DNA of 64,000 nucleotides. Origin: Prosthecomicrobium sp. N25 (GTDB lineage: Bacteria > Pseudomonadota > Alphaproteobacteria > Rhizobiales > Ancalomicrobiaceae). Of this stretch, positions 34,203-43,799 are shown piece after piece; the first letter of the stretch is position 1; each line of letters starts with the position of its first letter. Location of the stretch: assembly GCF_037203705.1 (NCBI RefSeq), contig NZ_JBBCAT010000001.1, positions 2,453,418 to 2,517,417 on the forward strand, written 5' to 3'. Below the pieces are notes generated by a model. The model saw only the letters and a program-made list of their open reading frames with translations, was not told the origin of the DNA and did no database searches. The translations under genes were made by a program, and so were the position numbers.

Positions 34203-35705
34203 ATGAGCCGCATCTCCCGCAATCTGCTCGCCGCGACGAGCATGGTCGTCTCCCTGTGCTTGGCACCGACGGCTTGGAGCGCCGAGCTCACCATCGGGCG
34301 CCCGACCTCTCCAGCGACCTTCGACCCAGGCTTCCTGAAGGAGCCAGCCACCCTGGTCGACAACGTGTTCGACACGCTGATCCTGCGCGACGCCGACATG
34401 AAGCTCGTGCCGGGCCTGGCACTCTCCTGGACGGCGGTCGACGACACGACCTGGGAGGTGAAGCTCCGCCCGAACGTCAAGTTCCACAACGGCGAGCCGT
34501 TCACGGCCGAGGCGGTCAAGTTCACCTTCGACCGCGTCATCGACCCGGCCGCCAAGTCACCGACCATTTCGTACGTGCGTACCGTCGCGGGCGTCGACGT
34601 GGTGGACGCGACGACCGTGCGCATCCGGACGACCGGCCCTGATCCGCTCCTGCCGACCCGGCTCAGCCGCTACCCGGCCTACATCGTCCCGCCCGGCTAT
34701 GTGCAGCAGGTCGGCGCCGCCGAATTCGCCCGCAAGCCGGTCGGCACCGGCCCCTACCGGGTCACTGAATTCGTCCCCGACGACCACGTCACCTTCGTCG
34801 CCAACGCCGACTACTGGCGCGGCAAGCCGGCCATCGACAAGGTGGTCTGGCGTCCGATCCCGGAGGCGACCGCCCGGATCGCCGCGCTCCTGTCCGGCGA
34901 GGTGCAGTTCATCGAAGGCGTTCCCGCCGATCTTGTCGACGCCCTGAAGTCATCCGGCGCCGCCGACGTGGTCGACGTCAAGAACGGCGGCCTGACGATC
35001 TATCTCGGCCTGAAATCGACCGAGAAGCCGCTCGACGACGCCCGCGTCCGCCGCGCCCTCTCGCTCGCCATCGACCGCAAGTCGATCGTGGCCGAAATCC
35101 TGAAGGGCAAGGCCGCCGTCACCGGCACCCAGGTCAGCCCCTTCGACGCCGGCTACAAGGAGATCCCGCCGCCGGCTTTCGATCCCGCCGCCGCCAAGGC
35201 GCTGCTCGCCGAGGCGGGCTATCCGAACGGGTTTTCGATCCGCTTCCAGGCGCCACGGCGCTACATTTCGTCCGCCGAGGTGGCACAGGCCATCGTGCAG
35301 CAGTGGGCCGCGATCGGCGTCAAGGCGGAACTCGAAGTGCCCGAGTGGTCGGTCTACGCCCAGCAGGTGCCGGCCGGGAAGCAGGCGCCGGTCTACATGC
35401 TCGCCTGGGGCTCGACCCAGACCCTCGACGCCGATGCCGCGCTCTATGCCATCCTGAAGACAGGCGAGCCCTATTCGACCGTCGCCGACGCCAAGCTCGA
35501 CGCGCTCCTCGACCAGAGCCGCAAGACCATCGCGACCGACGCCCGCGCCAAGATATTCGGCGAGATCCAGGACTATGTCGCCAGGGAGGTGCCGCTGATC
35601 ACGCTCTACCGGGAGGATTCGCTCTACGCCAAGGCGAAGTCGGTCGTCTTCTCCGGTCGCGCCGACGCGCGCATCCCAGTCTACGATTTCAAACTGGCCA
35701 AGTGA
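34203..35705 (+). CDS. Peptide-type ABC transporter substrate-binding protein (family 5)
   Basis: 500 aa from the ATG at 34203 (GGAGGG box). A signal peptide ends at SLCLAPTAWSA; no lipobox Cys is seen, so it should be a soluble periplasmic protein. Family 5 (DppA/OppA) marks: FDTLILRDADMKLVPGLALS, WEVKLRPNVKFHNGEPFTAE, PVGTGPYRVTEFV and DDARVRRALSLAIDRKSIV. First gene of an operon in which each next gene overlaps or nearly touches the last; its ligand is probably a dipeptide or modified amino acid, judged from the enzymes downstream. Confidence 0.93.
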   Translation: MSRISRNLLAATSMVVSLCLAPTAWSAELTIGRPTSPATFDPGFLKEPATLVDNVFDTLILRDADMKLVPGLALSWTAVDDTTWEVKLRPNVKFHNGEPFTAEAVKFTFDRVIDPAAKSPTISYVRTVAGVDVVDATTVRIRTTGPDPLLPTRLSRYPAYIVPPGYVQQVGAAEFARKPVGTGPYRVTEFVPDDHVTFVANADYWRGKPAIDKVVWRPIPEATARIAALLSGEVQFIEGVPADLVDALKSSGAADVVDVKNGGLTIYLGLKSTEKPLDDARVRRALSLAIDRKSIVAEILKGKAAVTGTQVSPFDAGYKEIPPPAFDPAAAKALLAEAGYPNGFSIRFQAPRRYISSAEVAQAIVQQWAAIGVKAELEVPEWSVYAQQVPAGKQAPVYMLAWGSTQTLDADAALYAILKTGEPYSTVADAKLDALLDQSRKTIATDARAKIFGEIQDYVAREVPLITLYREDSLYAKAKSVVFSGRADARIPVYDFKLAK

Positions 35706-36547
35706 TGCTCGGCTGGCGATCGCGGCTCGCAGCCTCCGCCGACCTCTGGGTCGGCGGAGGGCTCCTCGTCCTGATGGGCGCGGCCGTGCTCGCCGGGCCG
35801 GTCCTGTGGCCGGTCGATCCGCTGAAGGGAACCCTCGCGGCCTCCATGAAGCCGCCGGGATCGGTGATCGCCGGGGCGTGGTATCCGCTCGGCACGGACC
35901 AACTCGGCCGCGATCTCCTCGCCCGCACGCTTGCCGGGCTCCGCCTCTCGCTCGGCATCGTGCTCGTCGCCGGGGCGATCTCGGTGACGCTCGGCACGCT
36001 CCTCGGCCTCGTCGCCGGTTATTTCCGGGGCCTCGTCGATGCGCTCGTGATGCGGGCGGTGGATATCCAGCTCTCCATCCCTTTCATTCTCCTGATCCTC
36101 CTCGTGGTTGCCGTCGTCGGCCCCAGCATCGGCAACCAGATCGCCGTCCTCGGCGTCACTGGCTGGGCCATCTTCGCCCGCGTCGCCCGCGCCCGAACGC
36201 TCGAAGTGCGCGAACTCGAATATGTCGAGGCCGCCCGCACCCTCGGCCTGCCGACGCGCAGCATCCTGCTCCGGCACATCCTGCCCAACATCCTGACGCC
36301 CCAGATCGTGCTCCTGACCCTCGATCTGCCGCGCCTCGTGGTGCTTGAGGCCTCGATCGGCTTCCTCGGACTCGGCGTGCAGCCGCCAACGCCGACGCTC
36401 GGCAATCTGATCGGCGAGGGCCGTTCGCTGATGCTCGTGGCCGATTGGCTGGTGCTCTGGCCGGGCGTCGCCATCGCCATCCTGGTGGTTGCCTTCAACT
36501 TCCTGGGCGACGGCCTGATCCGGCGGACGGAGGCGCGCGTCGCATGA
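35705..36547 (+). CDS. ABC transporter permease (DppC-type)
   Basis: 280 aa, starting in TGATG overlap with the binding-protein stop. Has one N-terminal span, a periplasmic domain with YPLGTDQLGRDLLARTLAGLRLSL (the DppC signature), five further spans, and the ATPase-coupling EAA loop EYVEAARTLGLPTRSILLRHILP. It ends in NFLGDGLIRRTE, typical for this subunit. Forms the inner-membrane channel with the next gene's product. The gene order (C-type permease before B-type) is the reverse of the usual dpp/opp order. Confidence 0.93.
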   Translation: MLGWRSRLAASADLWVGGGLLVLMGAAVLAGPVLWPVDPLKGTLAASMKPPGSVIAGAWYPLGTDQLGRDLLARTLAGLRLSLGIVLVAGAISVTLGTLLGLVAGYFRGLVDALVMRAVDIQLSIPFILLILLVVAVVGPSIGNQIAVLGVTGWAIFARVARARTLEVRELEYVEAARTLGLPTRSILLRHILPNILTPQIVLLTLDLPRLVVLEASIGFLGLGVQPPTPTLGNLIGEGRSLMLVADWLVLWPGVAIAILVVAFNFLGDGLIRRTEARVA

Positions 36548-37467
36548 AGCTCGCCTTCTTTCTCGCCGAACGCGTCGCGATGGCGGTCGTGGTCCTCCTC
36601 GGCGTTTCGCTGGTCGTCTTCCTGTGCCTGTTCCTGACCGGCGACCCCGCCGCCCTGATGCTGCCCCCGGACGCCAGCCGCGACGAGATCCAGCGCTTTC
36701 GCGAGGCCATGGGCTTCAACGACCCCTGGCTCCTGCAATACGGCCGCTGGGTCGGCCGCATCCTCCTCGACGGCGATTTCGGCACCTCGCTGCGCTTTCA
36801 GCGCCCGGTCGGCGAATTGATCGTCGAGCGGCTGCCGGCAACCGCCCTGCTCGCGATCACGGCGCTCGCCTGGAGCACCCTCGCCGGGTTCGTGTTCGGC
36901 GTCCTGGCGGCGGTCTGGCGCGGGGGGCCGATCGACTTCGCGGTCCGGGCGCTGGCGCTCTCCGGCCAGGCCATCCCGGTGTTCTGGCTGGGCCTGATCC
37001 TGATCCTGGTCGTCTCGCTCAAGTGGCGCCTGCTGCCGACCGGCGGCTACGGCGAGGCGCGGCACCTGGTTCTGCCCGCTGTCGCACTCGGCGCCTACTA
37101 CATGAGCGCCGTCACGCGGCTGGTGAGAGCGAGCCTGATCGAGGCGCTCGACCAGGACTATGTGCGCACGGCCCGCGCCAAAGGGCTCTCGGAATGGCGC
37201 GTGGTTATGCGCCATGCGCTGCGCAACGCACTGATCCCGGTGGTCACCGTGCAGGCGATGTATTTCGCCTCGCTCCTCGGTGGTGCGCTCGTGACCGAGA
37301 TCGTCTTCTCCTGGCCCGGGATCGGCCGGCTCGCCGTCCAGGCGATCCAGAATCGCGACTTCCCGCTGGCCCAGGCGATCGTGCTCCTCGCTGCGACGGT
37401 CTTCGTCCTCACCAACCTGCTGGTCGACGTCGCCTATGTGGTCCTCAATCCGAGGATCCGCCTGTGA
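36544..37467 (+). CDS. ABC transporter permease (DppB-type)
   Basis: 307 aa, ATGA overlap with the upstream permease. An N-terminal span (VAMAVVVLLGVSLVVFLCLF) is followed by a periplasmic region with FNDPWLLQYGRWVGRILLDG, as in DppB, then five spans and the EAA loop DYVRTARAKGLSEWRVVMRHALRN (split here: RTARAKGLSEWRVVMRHAL). The end FPLAQAIVLLAATVFVLTNL and VDVAYVVLNPRIR is typical of the family. Partner of the DppC-type subunit. Confidence 0.93.
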   Translation: MKLAFFLAERVAMAVVVLLGVSLVVFLCLFLTGDPAALMLPPDASRDEIQRFREAMGFNDPWLLQYGRWVGRILLDGDFGTSLRFQRPVGELIVERLPATALLAITALAWSTLAGFVFGVLAAVWRGGPIDFAVRALALSGQAIPVFWLGLILILVVSLKWRLLPTGGYGEARHLVLPAVALGAYYMSAVTRLVRASLIEALDQDYVRTARAKGLSEWRVVMRHALRNALIPVVTVQAMYFASLLGGALVTEIVFSWPGIGRLAVQAIQNRDFPLAQAIVLLAATVFVLTNLLVDVAYVVLNPRIRL

Positions 37468-38846
37468 GCGCGCGTTTCGACATCGCTGCGCTCCGGGCCG
37501 AGACGCTTGCGCTCCTCGCCGCCTGGACGGCCGTGCCCAGCGTCGTCGGCGATGCGGGAGCGCTCGCCCGTATGGCCGCGATCCTGGCCGACCATGTGCG
37601 GAACCGCCTCGGCGCCGAGATCATCGAGGCCGGCCTGGCCCTCGATCCTCCGATCGTCCACGCCCGCATCGCCCGCGGCCGGCCGACCCGTCTCCTCCTC
37701 TACAACATGTACGACGTGATGCCCGCCGATCCGGTCGGCTGGAGCGTCGATCCCTTCGCCGGCGGCATTCTCGACCGGCCGGGCCTCGGCCCCTGTTTCG
37801 TCGGCCGCGGCGCGGAGAACAACAAGGGCCCGCTGGCCGGCATGCTGGTCGCGCTGGAGGCGCTCCTCGCCGCAGACGCGCTCGATGCCGACGTCGAGAT
37901 CCTTATCGAAGGCCAGGAGGAGAGCGGCAGCGCCGCGCTCCGCCAGTATCTGTCCGCGTCCGACAGCCCGGTTGCGCGCTGCGACGCCGCCCTGTTTCCG
38001 TCCTTCTGCGAGTATGGCGGCGGGCCGCCGCGCATCTATTGCGGCTTCAAGGGCATCCTGCACGGCACGATCAGGTCTGCCGGCGGCGCCTGGGGCGGAC
38101 CGCACGCCGGCATTCACGGCTCCAATGCCCCCTGGATCGCCAATCCCGCCTGGCGCCTCGTCCAGGCGCTCGCTACCCTCGCCGACGAGCCGACAGGCTT
38201 CCTCTCTCGCGCGCCGCTGCCGCCCGTCTGGCGACCGGTCGTCGAGGCGCTGGCCCGGCAGTTCGATCCCGAGGCGGAACTGCGCTTCCGCCGTACCGAG
38301 GCCTATGCGGTCGAGGGCACGCCGGCCGAGCGGCTCGAACACGTCCTGACCACAGCCACCCTCGGCCTTTCCAGGCTGGCTACGGACCCGGCCGATGCCC
38401 GCGGCATCATCCCCGCTGCCGCCGAGGCGCGATTCGAATTGCGCGTGCCGCCCGGCCTCGACCCCTTCGCGCTCCTCGAAGACCTCCGCGGACGCCTCCT
38501 GGCCGCCGGCATGGCAGACGTGGCGATCACCCCGGCCGACGGCTTCCCCGGCACCGTCTTCCCGCCCGATGCCCCTGGCGTCGCCGCCCTGGCGGCGGCC
38601 TACCGCGGCCTCGGCGCCGAGCCGCAGATCTGGCCCTGGGCGATCGGCGCGGCACCCGGCTATGCGTTCGCGGAGCGCGCCGGGAGCTTCCTGATCGGCG
38701 GCCTCGGGCACGGCGGCAACGCCCACGGCATCGACGAGTTCGTCACGCTCGCCGGCCTCGACCTCTACCTCGCCTCCCTCCTCGCCTGGCTCCCCGGCAT
38801 CGTGGCCGAACGGGCCGACGCCCGCCCTGAAAGGACCGCCCCATGA
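37464..38846 (+). CDS. M20-family metallohydrolase with altered metal ligands
   Basis: 460 aa from a GTG at 37464 overlapping the permease stop. The overall M20/ArgE/DapE fold pattern is clear, with catalytic-type Glu pair EGQEESGS (Glu152/153) and GHGGNAHGIDEF near the end for the last His. However, the usual H-x-D at strand 2 reads NMYDVMP (Met82 in place of the first metal His, Asp84 kept), and the usual GRG-x-x-D-(D/N)-KG reads GRGAENNKG (Asn119 in place of the bridging Asp). It may bind one metal or work differently. From context it would cleave an amide or peptide bond in the imported compound. Confidence 0.85.
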   Translation: MSARFDIAALRAETLALLAAWTAVPSVVGDAGALARMAAILADHVRNRLGAEIIEAGLALDPPIVHARIARGRPTRLLLYNMYDVMPADPVGWSVDPFAGGILDRPGLGPCFVGRGAENNKGPLAGMLVALEALLAADALDADVEILIEGQEESGSAALRQYLSASDSPVARCDAALFPSFCEYGGGPPRIYCGFKGILHGTIRSAGGAWGGPHAGIHGSNAPWIANPAWRLVQALATLADEPTGFLSRAPLPPVWRPVVEALARQFDPEAELRFRRTEAYAVEGTPAERLEHVLTTATLGLSRLATDPADARGIIPAAAEARFELRVPPGLDPFALLEDLRGRLLAAGMADVAITPADGFPGTVFPPDAPGVAALAAAYRGLGAEPQIWPWAIGAAPGYAFAERAGSFLIGGLGHGGNAHGIDEFVTLAGLDLYLASLLAWLPGIVAERADARPERTAP

Positions 38847-39841
38847 AGACCCCGGCCGATTTCCCGACCGTCCCCCTCGGCTTCCTGCCGACCCCCATCG
38901 AACCGCTCGGCCGCCTCTCCGCCGAACTCGGCATCGATCTCGCCATCAAGCGCGACGACTTCACCGGATTCGGCGGCGGCGGCAACAAGGTGCGCAAGCT
39001 CGAATTCCTGATGGCCGAGGCGCTCGCGATCGGCGCCGGGGTGCTGATCACGACCGGGGGTCACCAGTCGAACCATGCCCGCATGGTGGCGGCGGCGGCG
39101 CGCAAGTTCGGCATGGAGGCCGTGCTGGTGCTGCGCGGCAATCCGCCGACCGCCTACCAGGGCAATCTCCTGCTCGACCGGCTGTTCGGCGCCACCCTCG
39201 AATTCCTGGAGCCGACCGAGTATTTCACGCTCGTCGAGCCGCGCATGGCCGCCCATGCCGAGGCCGCCCGCGCGGCCGGCAAGGTGCCCTACGTGATCCC
39301 GCTCGGCGGCGCGACCCCGACCGGCGCACTCGGTTATGTCCGCGCCGTCGAGGAGATGGATGCGCAGCTGAAGGCCGCGGCCCTGCCGCCTCCGGACGTG
39401 GTCGTGGCCCCGACCGGCTCGGGCGGCACGCTCGCCGGCCTGAAGCTCGGCGCGCTCCGGCACTGGCCCGGCACGCGGGTGATCGGCGTCAGCGTCAGCC
39501 GGGACAAGGCCTGGTTCCAGGACCGCATCGCCCAGATGGTCAACGCCGCCGCCGAGCTGCTGGAATGGCCGGAGCGCACGGCCCCCGCCGACATCGAAGT
39601 CGATGACGGTCACGTCGGCACGGCCTACGGCGTCCCGAGCCCCGGCGGCAACGCGGCCGTCTCCCGGCTGGGCCTGACCGAGGGCCTGCTGCTCGATCCG
39701 GTCTATACCGGCAAGGCCATGCACGGCCTCTTCGACATGGTCGCCTCCGGGGTCATTCCGCAGAAGGCCAGCGTCATCTTCGTCCATTGCGGCGGCAGCC
39801 CGGCTCTCTACCCCTTTTCCGACAGCCTGCTCGGAGCCTGA
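38843..39841 (+). CDS. PLP-dependent D-cysteine desulfhydrase / ACC deaminase family enzyme
   Basis: 332 aa, ATGA overlap with the M20 gene. The PLP lysine is in GGGGNKVRKLEFLMAEAL, the usual GGNK-x-RK-L-E signature, preceded by LAIKRDDFTGF and followed by ITTGGHQSNHARM, where Ser/Asn/His contact the cofactor; APTGSGGTLAGLKLG binds the PLP phosphate. It should break a D-cysteine-like substrate into pyruvate, ammonia and sulfide. 1-Aminocyclopropane-1-carboxylate or other beta-eliminations are possible in this family. The rhodanese two genes later fits sulfide/sulfane handling. Confidence 0.9.
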   Translation: MKTPADFPTVPLGFLPTPIEPLGRLSAELGIDLAIKRDDFTGFGGGGNKVRKLEFLMAEALAIGAGVLITTGGHQSNHARMVAAAARKFGMEAVLVLRGNPPTAYQGNLLLDRLFGATLEFLEPTEYFTLVEPRMAAHAEAARAAGKVPYVIPLGGATPTGALGYVRAVEEMDAQLKAAALPPPDVVVAPTGSGGTLAGLKLGALRHWPGTRVIGVSVSRDKAWFQDRIAQMVNAAAELLEWPERTAPADIEVDDGHVGTAYGVPSPGGNAAVSRLGLTEGLLLDPVYTGKAMHGLFDMVASGVIPQKASVIFVHCGGSPALYPFSDSLLGA

Positions 39842-39844
39842 CCG

Positions 39845-40870
39845 ATGTCGCCTGCCGCCACGATTCGGTACCTCGGCAGGGCCGACGTCCTCGCGGCCGG
39901 CGGCGGCGACATGGCGGCGGCGATCGCGGACGTGCGCGCCGGCTTCGCCCTGCTGGCGTCCGGGCGGGCCACCATGCCGGCCGAGGTCTCGGTGCCGCTC
40001 GGCCCGGCGGAACCGCCCGTCCCCGGCGCCCGCGTCTATGCGCTGCCGGCCCGGCTCGACGGCGCGCGACCGGTGGCGGGCGTGAAATGGACCGCCCACC
40101 GCCCGCCATCCGTCGACGGTCTGCCCTCGATCCTCGGCCTCACGGTCGTGAACGACGCGGTGACGGGCCGGCCGGTCGGCATCGTGGAGAGCGCGGGCCT
40201 GACCGCCATGCGCACCGCCGCGACGACCGCCATCGCCCTCGAAACGGCAGCCCCCCGGCCGGTCGGCTCCGTCACGGTCCTCGGCGCCGGCACCCAGGCG
40301 GAGACCCATCTGGCCATGCTGTCGAGCCTGCCCGGCACGGCGCCCGCCGTGACGCTTTGGAACCGAACCCGCGACCGGGCTCTGACGCTCGCGGCCCGCT
40401 GGCAACACCGTCTCGCCATCCGGGTCGCCGACGATCTCGACGCCGCCCTGGGGGAGGCCGACGCGATCCTCTGCTGCACGGCCGCGCTGGAACCGATCCT
40501 GCCGGTCGAGGCGGTGCGGCCGGGCCGGCTCGTCGTCCAGATCGGCCACCACGAGGTGCCGTTCGACGCGATCGACCGGTCGACCCGCGTCCACGTCGAT
40601 CTCTGGGGTCCCTTCGCGGAGGCGAGCGGCAAGAGCCTGTTCCGGATGTACCGCGCCGGCCGCTTCGGCCCCGAGCGGGTCACGGCCGATCTCGGCGCCC
40701 TCCTCGCCGGCGCGCCACGCCCCGGCCCGGACGACGCCGTCTACGTCTCCACGTTCGGCCTCAACGTTTTCGACGTCGCACTCGCCGCCCGGGTCCTGGC
40801 CGCCGCCGATGAACGCGGCCTCGGAACCATTCTGCCGCTCGTCGACCGCCCCTGGGAGTATCGGCCATGA
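39845..40870 (+). CDS. Ornithine cyclodeaminase / mu-crystallin family dehydrogenase
   Basis: 341 aa, 3 bases after the desulfhydrase stop. Family features: VAGVKWTAHRPPS (substrate-binding Lys), LTVVNDAVTGRPVGIVESAG, LTAMRTAATTAIAL, then the NAD-binding VTVLGAGTQAETHLAML. Members deaminate ornithine to proline, reduce cyclic imines, or act as alanine or N-alkyl amino acid dehydrogenases. In this operon it could reduce or deaminate the imino/keto acid made by the PLP enzyme. Exact substrate unknown. Confidence 0.9.
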   Translation: MSPAATIRYLGRADVLAAGGGDMAAAIADVRAGFALLASGRATMPAEVSVPLGPAEPPVPGARVYALPARLDGARPVAGVKWTAHRPPSVDGLPSILGLTVVNDAVTGRPVGIVESAGLTAMRTAATTAIALETAAPRPVGSVTVLGAGTQAETHLAMLSSLPGTAPAVTLWNRTRDRALTLAARWQHRLAIRVADDLDAALGEADAILCCTAALEPILPVEAVRPGRLVVQIGHHEVPFDAIDRSTRVHVDLWGPFAEASGKSLFRMYRAGRFGPERVTADLGALLAGAPRPGPDDAVYVSTFGLNVFDVALAARVLAAADERGLGTILPLVDRPWEYRP

Positions 40871-41718
40871 CCGAACCGAAGAGCATCGTCATCTCGGCCG
40901 AGGCGCTGCGCGCGCGGCTCGGCGAACCCGGACTGCTCCTCGTCGACACGCGCGACCGCGCCGCCTGGAGAAAGGCGACCCTGCCCGGCGCCGTGCATCT
41001 CGACGTCTACGACTACTTCATCCCCCGGAGCGACGCCGCCGGCCTCGCCGACCTACAGCGCGCCGCCTGGGCGGGCCTGACTGCGGTAGGCGCCGACAAG
41101 GCCCGGACGGTGGTGTTCTTCGAAACCGCCACCGGCATGATCAGTCCGCGAGGCTTGTGGTTCCATGAGCATGCGGGTCTCGGCGGAGGCCTGATCCTGG
41201 ACGGCGGATACGAGGCCTGGGTTGCGGCCGGCGGACCGGTCGCGCCCGGCACGGGCGCCGATGCGGCGATCACCGGCGGCGCGGCCGGCCCGGCGCCTCC
41301 GGCGCCGCGCGCCGATCTCTACGCCGGGGTCGACGACATCCTGGCCCGCGAGCCCGGGACGGTCGTCCTCGACGTGCGCCGGCCGACCGAACACACCGGC
41401 AGCTTCGTCCATCCCTGCTGCGCCCGCCCCGGCCGCATCCCGGATTCGGTCCTGCTCTTCTACGAGGATCTCCTGGCCGACGGCCGCTACCGCGCGCCGG
41501 ACGAGATCGCCGCGCGGGCTCGCGCGGCGGGGCTCACCCCCGAGACCCCGGTCATCATCTATTGCCACCGCGGCGCCCGGGCGGCGACCGCGCTCTACGG
41601 CCTTAGGCTCGCCGGCTTTGCGGGCGACGGCCGCGTCTTCGTCGGCTCGTGGCACGAGTGGGCCGAGCGCGGCGAACTCTTCGCCGCCACAGGGGTCGAG
41701 GAGGATCCGCTCCCGTGA
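40867..41718 (+). CDS. Two-domain rhodanese sulfurtransferase
   Basis: 283 aa, ATGA overlap. The N-terminal domain (residues about 6-125) is non-catalytic: its loop reads ETATGMISPRGL, without Cys. The C-terminal domain has VVLDVRRPTEHTG and the active loop YCHRGARAATAL with Cys233. This is the layout of SseA/TST-type enzymes, which move sulfane sulfur from thiosulfate or 3-mercaptopyruvate to an acceptor. A six-residue CHRGAR loop suits thiosulfate or 3-mercaptopyruvate. It is probably there to dispose of sulfur released by the desulfhydrase-like enzyme. Confidence 0.9.
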   Translation: MTEPKSIVISAEALRARLGEPGLLLVDTRDRAAWRKATLPGAVHLDVYDYFIPRSDAAGLADLQRAAWAGLTAVGADKARTVVFFETATGMISPRGLWFHEHAGLGGGLILDGGYEAWVAAGGPVAPGTGADAAITGGAAGPAPPAPRADLYAGVDDILAREPGTVVLDVRRPTEHTGSFVHPCCARPGRIPDSVLLFYEDLLADGRYRAPDEIAARARAAGLTPETPVIIYCHRGARAATALYGLRLAGFAGDGRVFVGSWHEWAERGELFAATGVEEDPLP

Positions 41719-43505
41719 CCGAGCCTCAGCCGCTCCTGTCGGTCCGGGATCTCTCGATCGGCTTTCCGGGCCGGGCGGAGCCGACCGTCCTGGACGTCGG
41801 CTTCGACGTGCCGGCCGGACGGGTGACGGCGCTCGTCGGGGAGAGCGGGTCGGGCAAGTCGCTGACCGCGGCCTCGCTGATCGGTCTCGCCCCCGGCGGC
41901 GCGACGGCGCGGAGCGGACGCATGCGCTTCGACGGCCGCGACTACGACCCGCGCGATACGAAGGCGCTGGCGACCCTCCGGGGGCGGTCGATCGGCATGA
42001 TCTTCCAGGAGCCGATGACGGCGCTGAACCCGGTGCTGACCGTCGGCGAACAGATCGCCGAAGGCATCGTGCGCCATCAGGGCCTGGGCTGGCGGGCGGC
42101 CCACGAGGCCGCCGTCGAGCACCTCACCCGCGTCGGCATTCCGGACGCAAGGCGGCGCGCCGGGCAGTATCTGCATCAGCTGTCCGGCGGCATGCGTCAG
42201 CGGGTGATGATCGCCAGCGCCATGGCGTGCCGGCCGAAGCTGCTCGTGGCCGACGAGGCGACGACTGCCCTGGACGTGACGATCCAGGCCCAAATCCTGC
42301 GCTTGCTCGCCGAACTCCAGGCCGCCGAGGGCCTCGGCGTCCTGTTCATCACCCACGATCTGGGCGTCGTAGCCGAGATCGCCGACGACGTCGCCGTCAT
42401 GCGTCACGGCCGGATCGTGGAGCAGGGATCTGTCGCCGAGGTCATCGGCCGGCCGGCCCACCCCTACACGCGTGCGCTTCTCGACGCCCTGCCGGGCGGC
42501 GCGGACTTCGGCTCCGTCAAGCCCGCGGCGGGCCCCGCCGAAGCGCCGCCGCTCCTGGAGGTCCGCGGCCTCGTCAAGCGCTTCCCCGTCGGCGGCGGCT
42601 GGTTCGGTCTCGGCGCGCGCACACTCACGGCGGTGGCGGGCGTCGACTTCACGGTCGGCCGGGGCGAGGTGGTCGCTCTCGTCGGCGAGAGCGGCTCCGG
42701 TAAATCGACGATCGGCCGCTGCATCCTCGGCCTGGAGCGCCCGAGCGCTGGATCAGTCGCGAACGCCGGGGCCGCCGCGCGTACCCGCGCGGAGGCGCGC
42801 CGGCGCACCCAGATCGTCTTCCAGGACCCCTATGCAAGCCTCAATCCGAAGCTCGACGTCAGGACCCTGATCGGCGAGCCCATCGCCCACCACGGCCTCG
42901 CCCGCGGCGAGGCCGTCGAAGAGCGGGTCGGCCAATTGCTCGACCTCGTCGGGCTCGACCGTACCATGGCGGCGCGCAAGCCGGCCGCCTTCTCGGGCGG
43001 GCAGCGCCAGCGCATCGCCATCGCCCGGGCGCTCGCCGTCGAGCCCGATCTCCTTGTCGCCGACGAGGCGGTCTCCGCGCTCGACGTATCAGTCCGCGCG
43101 CAGATCGTCCGCCTCTTCGCCGATCTGCGCGACCGGCTCGGGCTAGCCATCCTGTTCATCACCCACGACCTCGGCCTCGTCCGGCATTTCGCCGACAGGG
43201 TGGTCGTCCTGTATCTTGGCGAGGTCATGGAACAGGGCGCCGTGGACATCGTCTTCGGCCGTCCACGCCATCCCTATACGCGCACCCTGCTCGACGCCGA
43301 ACCTGACGTCCACCAGGTCGGACGCGCGCGACGCGATCGGCCCGTCCTGCCGGCGGGAGACCTGCCGAGCCCGATCGACCGCCCCGTCGGCTGCGCCTTC
43401 TCGAGTCGCTGCCCGCGCGCGGTACCGCTCTGCCGCACCGACCGACCCCCGCTCGTCGCCGAAGCCGACGGGCGTAGGATCGCCTGCCACTTCCCGCTCG
43501 AATGA
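41715..43505 (+). CDS. Fused dual ABC ATPase (DppD-DppF / GsiA-type)
   Basis: 596 aa from a GTG at 41715 overlapping the rhodanese stop (GTGA). Two complete nucleotide-binding domains: Walker A GESGSGKS near residues 41-48 and again near 331, signature LSGGMRQRV and FSGGQRQRI, Walker [13 protein letters not shown] and [12 protein letters not shown]. Each ends with the peptide-transporter type C-terminal region ([39 protein letters not shown]). It powers the importer encoded at the start of the operon. Being last, it closes the operon. Confidence 0.94.
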   Translation: MTEPQPLLSVRDLSIGFPGRAEPTVLDVGFDVPAGRVTALVGESGSGKSLTAASLIGLAPGGATARSGRMRFDGRDYDPRDTKALATLRGRSIGMIFQEPMTALNPVLTVGEQIAEGIVRHQGLGWRAAHEAAVEHLTRVGIPDARRRAGQYLHQLSGGMRQRVMIASAMACRPKLLVADEATTALDVTIQAQILRLLAELQAAEGLGVLFITHDLGVVAEIADDVAVMRHGRIVEQGSVAEVIGRPAHPYTRALLDALPGGADFGSVKPAAGPAEAPPLLEVRGLVKRFPVGGGWFGLGARTLTAVAGVDFTVGRGEVVALVGESGSGKSTIGRCILGLERPSAGSVANAGAAARTRAEARRRTQIVFQDPYASLNPKLDVRTLIGEPIAHHGLARGEAVEERVGQLLDLVGLDRTMAARKPAAFSGGQRQRIAIARALAVEPDLLVADEAVSALDVSVRAQIVRLFADLRDRLGLAILFITHDLGLVRHFADRVVVLYLGEVMEQGAVDIVFGRPRHPYTRTLLDAEPDVHQVGRARRDRPVLPAGDLPSPIDRPVGCAFSSRCPRAVPLCRTDRPPLVAEADGRRIACHFPLE

Positions 43506-43616
43506 CGCCATTATGGCTGCGCCGAGCCTCCAACTCTTCCCGCGCGTCGGCAAAGGTGAGGAACAAGCGCGCGTTCATGCGCTCGCTCCGGATGCGGTGT
43601 TGAAGGCTTCCCCCGC

Positions 43617-43799
43617 TCAGAAGGTAGTATCCGTCAAATACACCGCCCGAGGTGCAGCTGGTTTGAGCGGTTGGGGGTGAGAGTAGCGTGCGCGGACGAC
43701 GGTCTCGCACGGCAGGAAATGCCCGTAACGGGCCGCCAACTCGAGGCACTCGCGGTAGCGGATCCGACCTTCGTCCTGTGCAAGCATGACTCGCCTCAT
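43617..43799 (-). CDS. Small hypothetical protein coupled to the PNPOx gene
   Basis: 60 aa; its ATG overlaps the stop of the upstream PNPOx-family gene (ATGA), the main support for it being real. It includes MLAQDEGRIRYRECLELAAR and YGHFLPCETVVRARYSHP. No known domain is recognised. It could also be the truncated start of a gene whose remainder was lost, since the region downstream is non-coding. Confidence 0.35.
   Translation of the reverse strand: MRRVMLAQDEGRIRYRECLELAARYGHFLPCETVVRARYSHPQPLKPAAPRAVYLTDTTF

Noticed and set aside
38765-40594. 609-codon minus-strand frame opposite the desulfhydrase and cyclodeaminase genes
   Set aside because: Composition typical of antisense to high-GC genes; the plus-strand genes have strong family motifs and operon structure.
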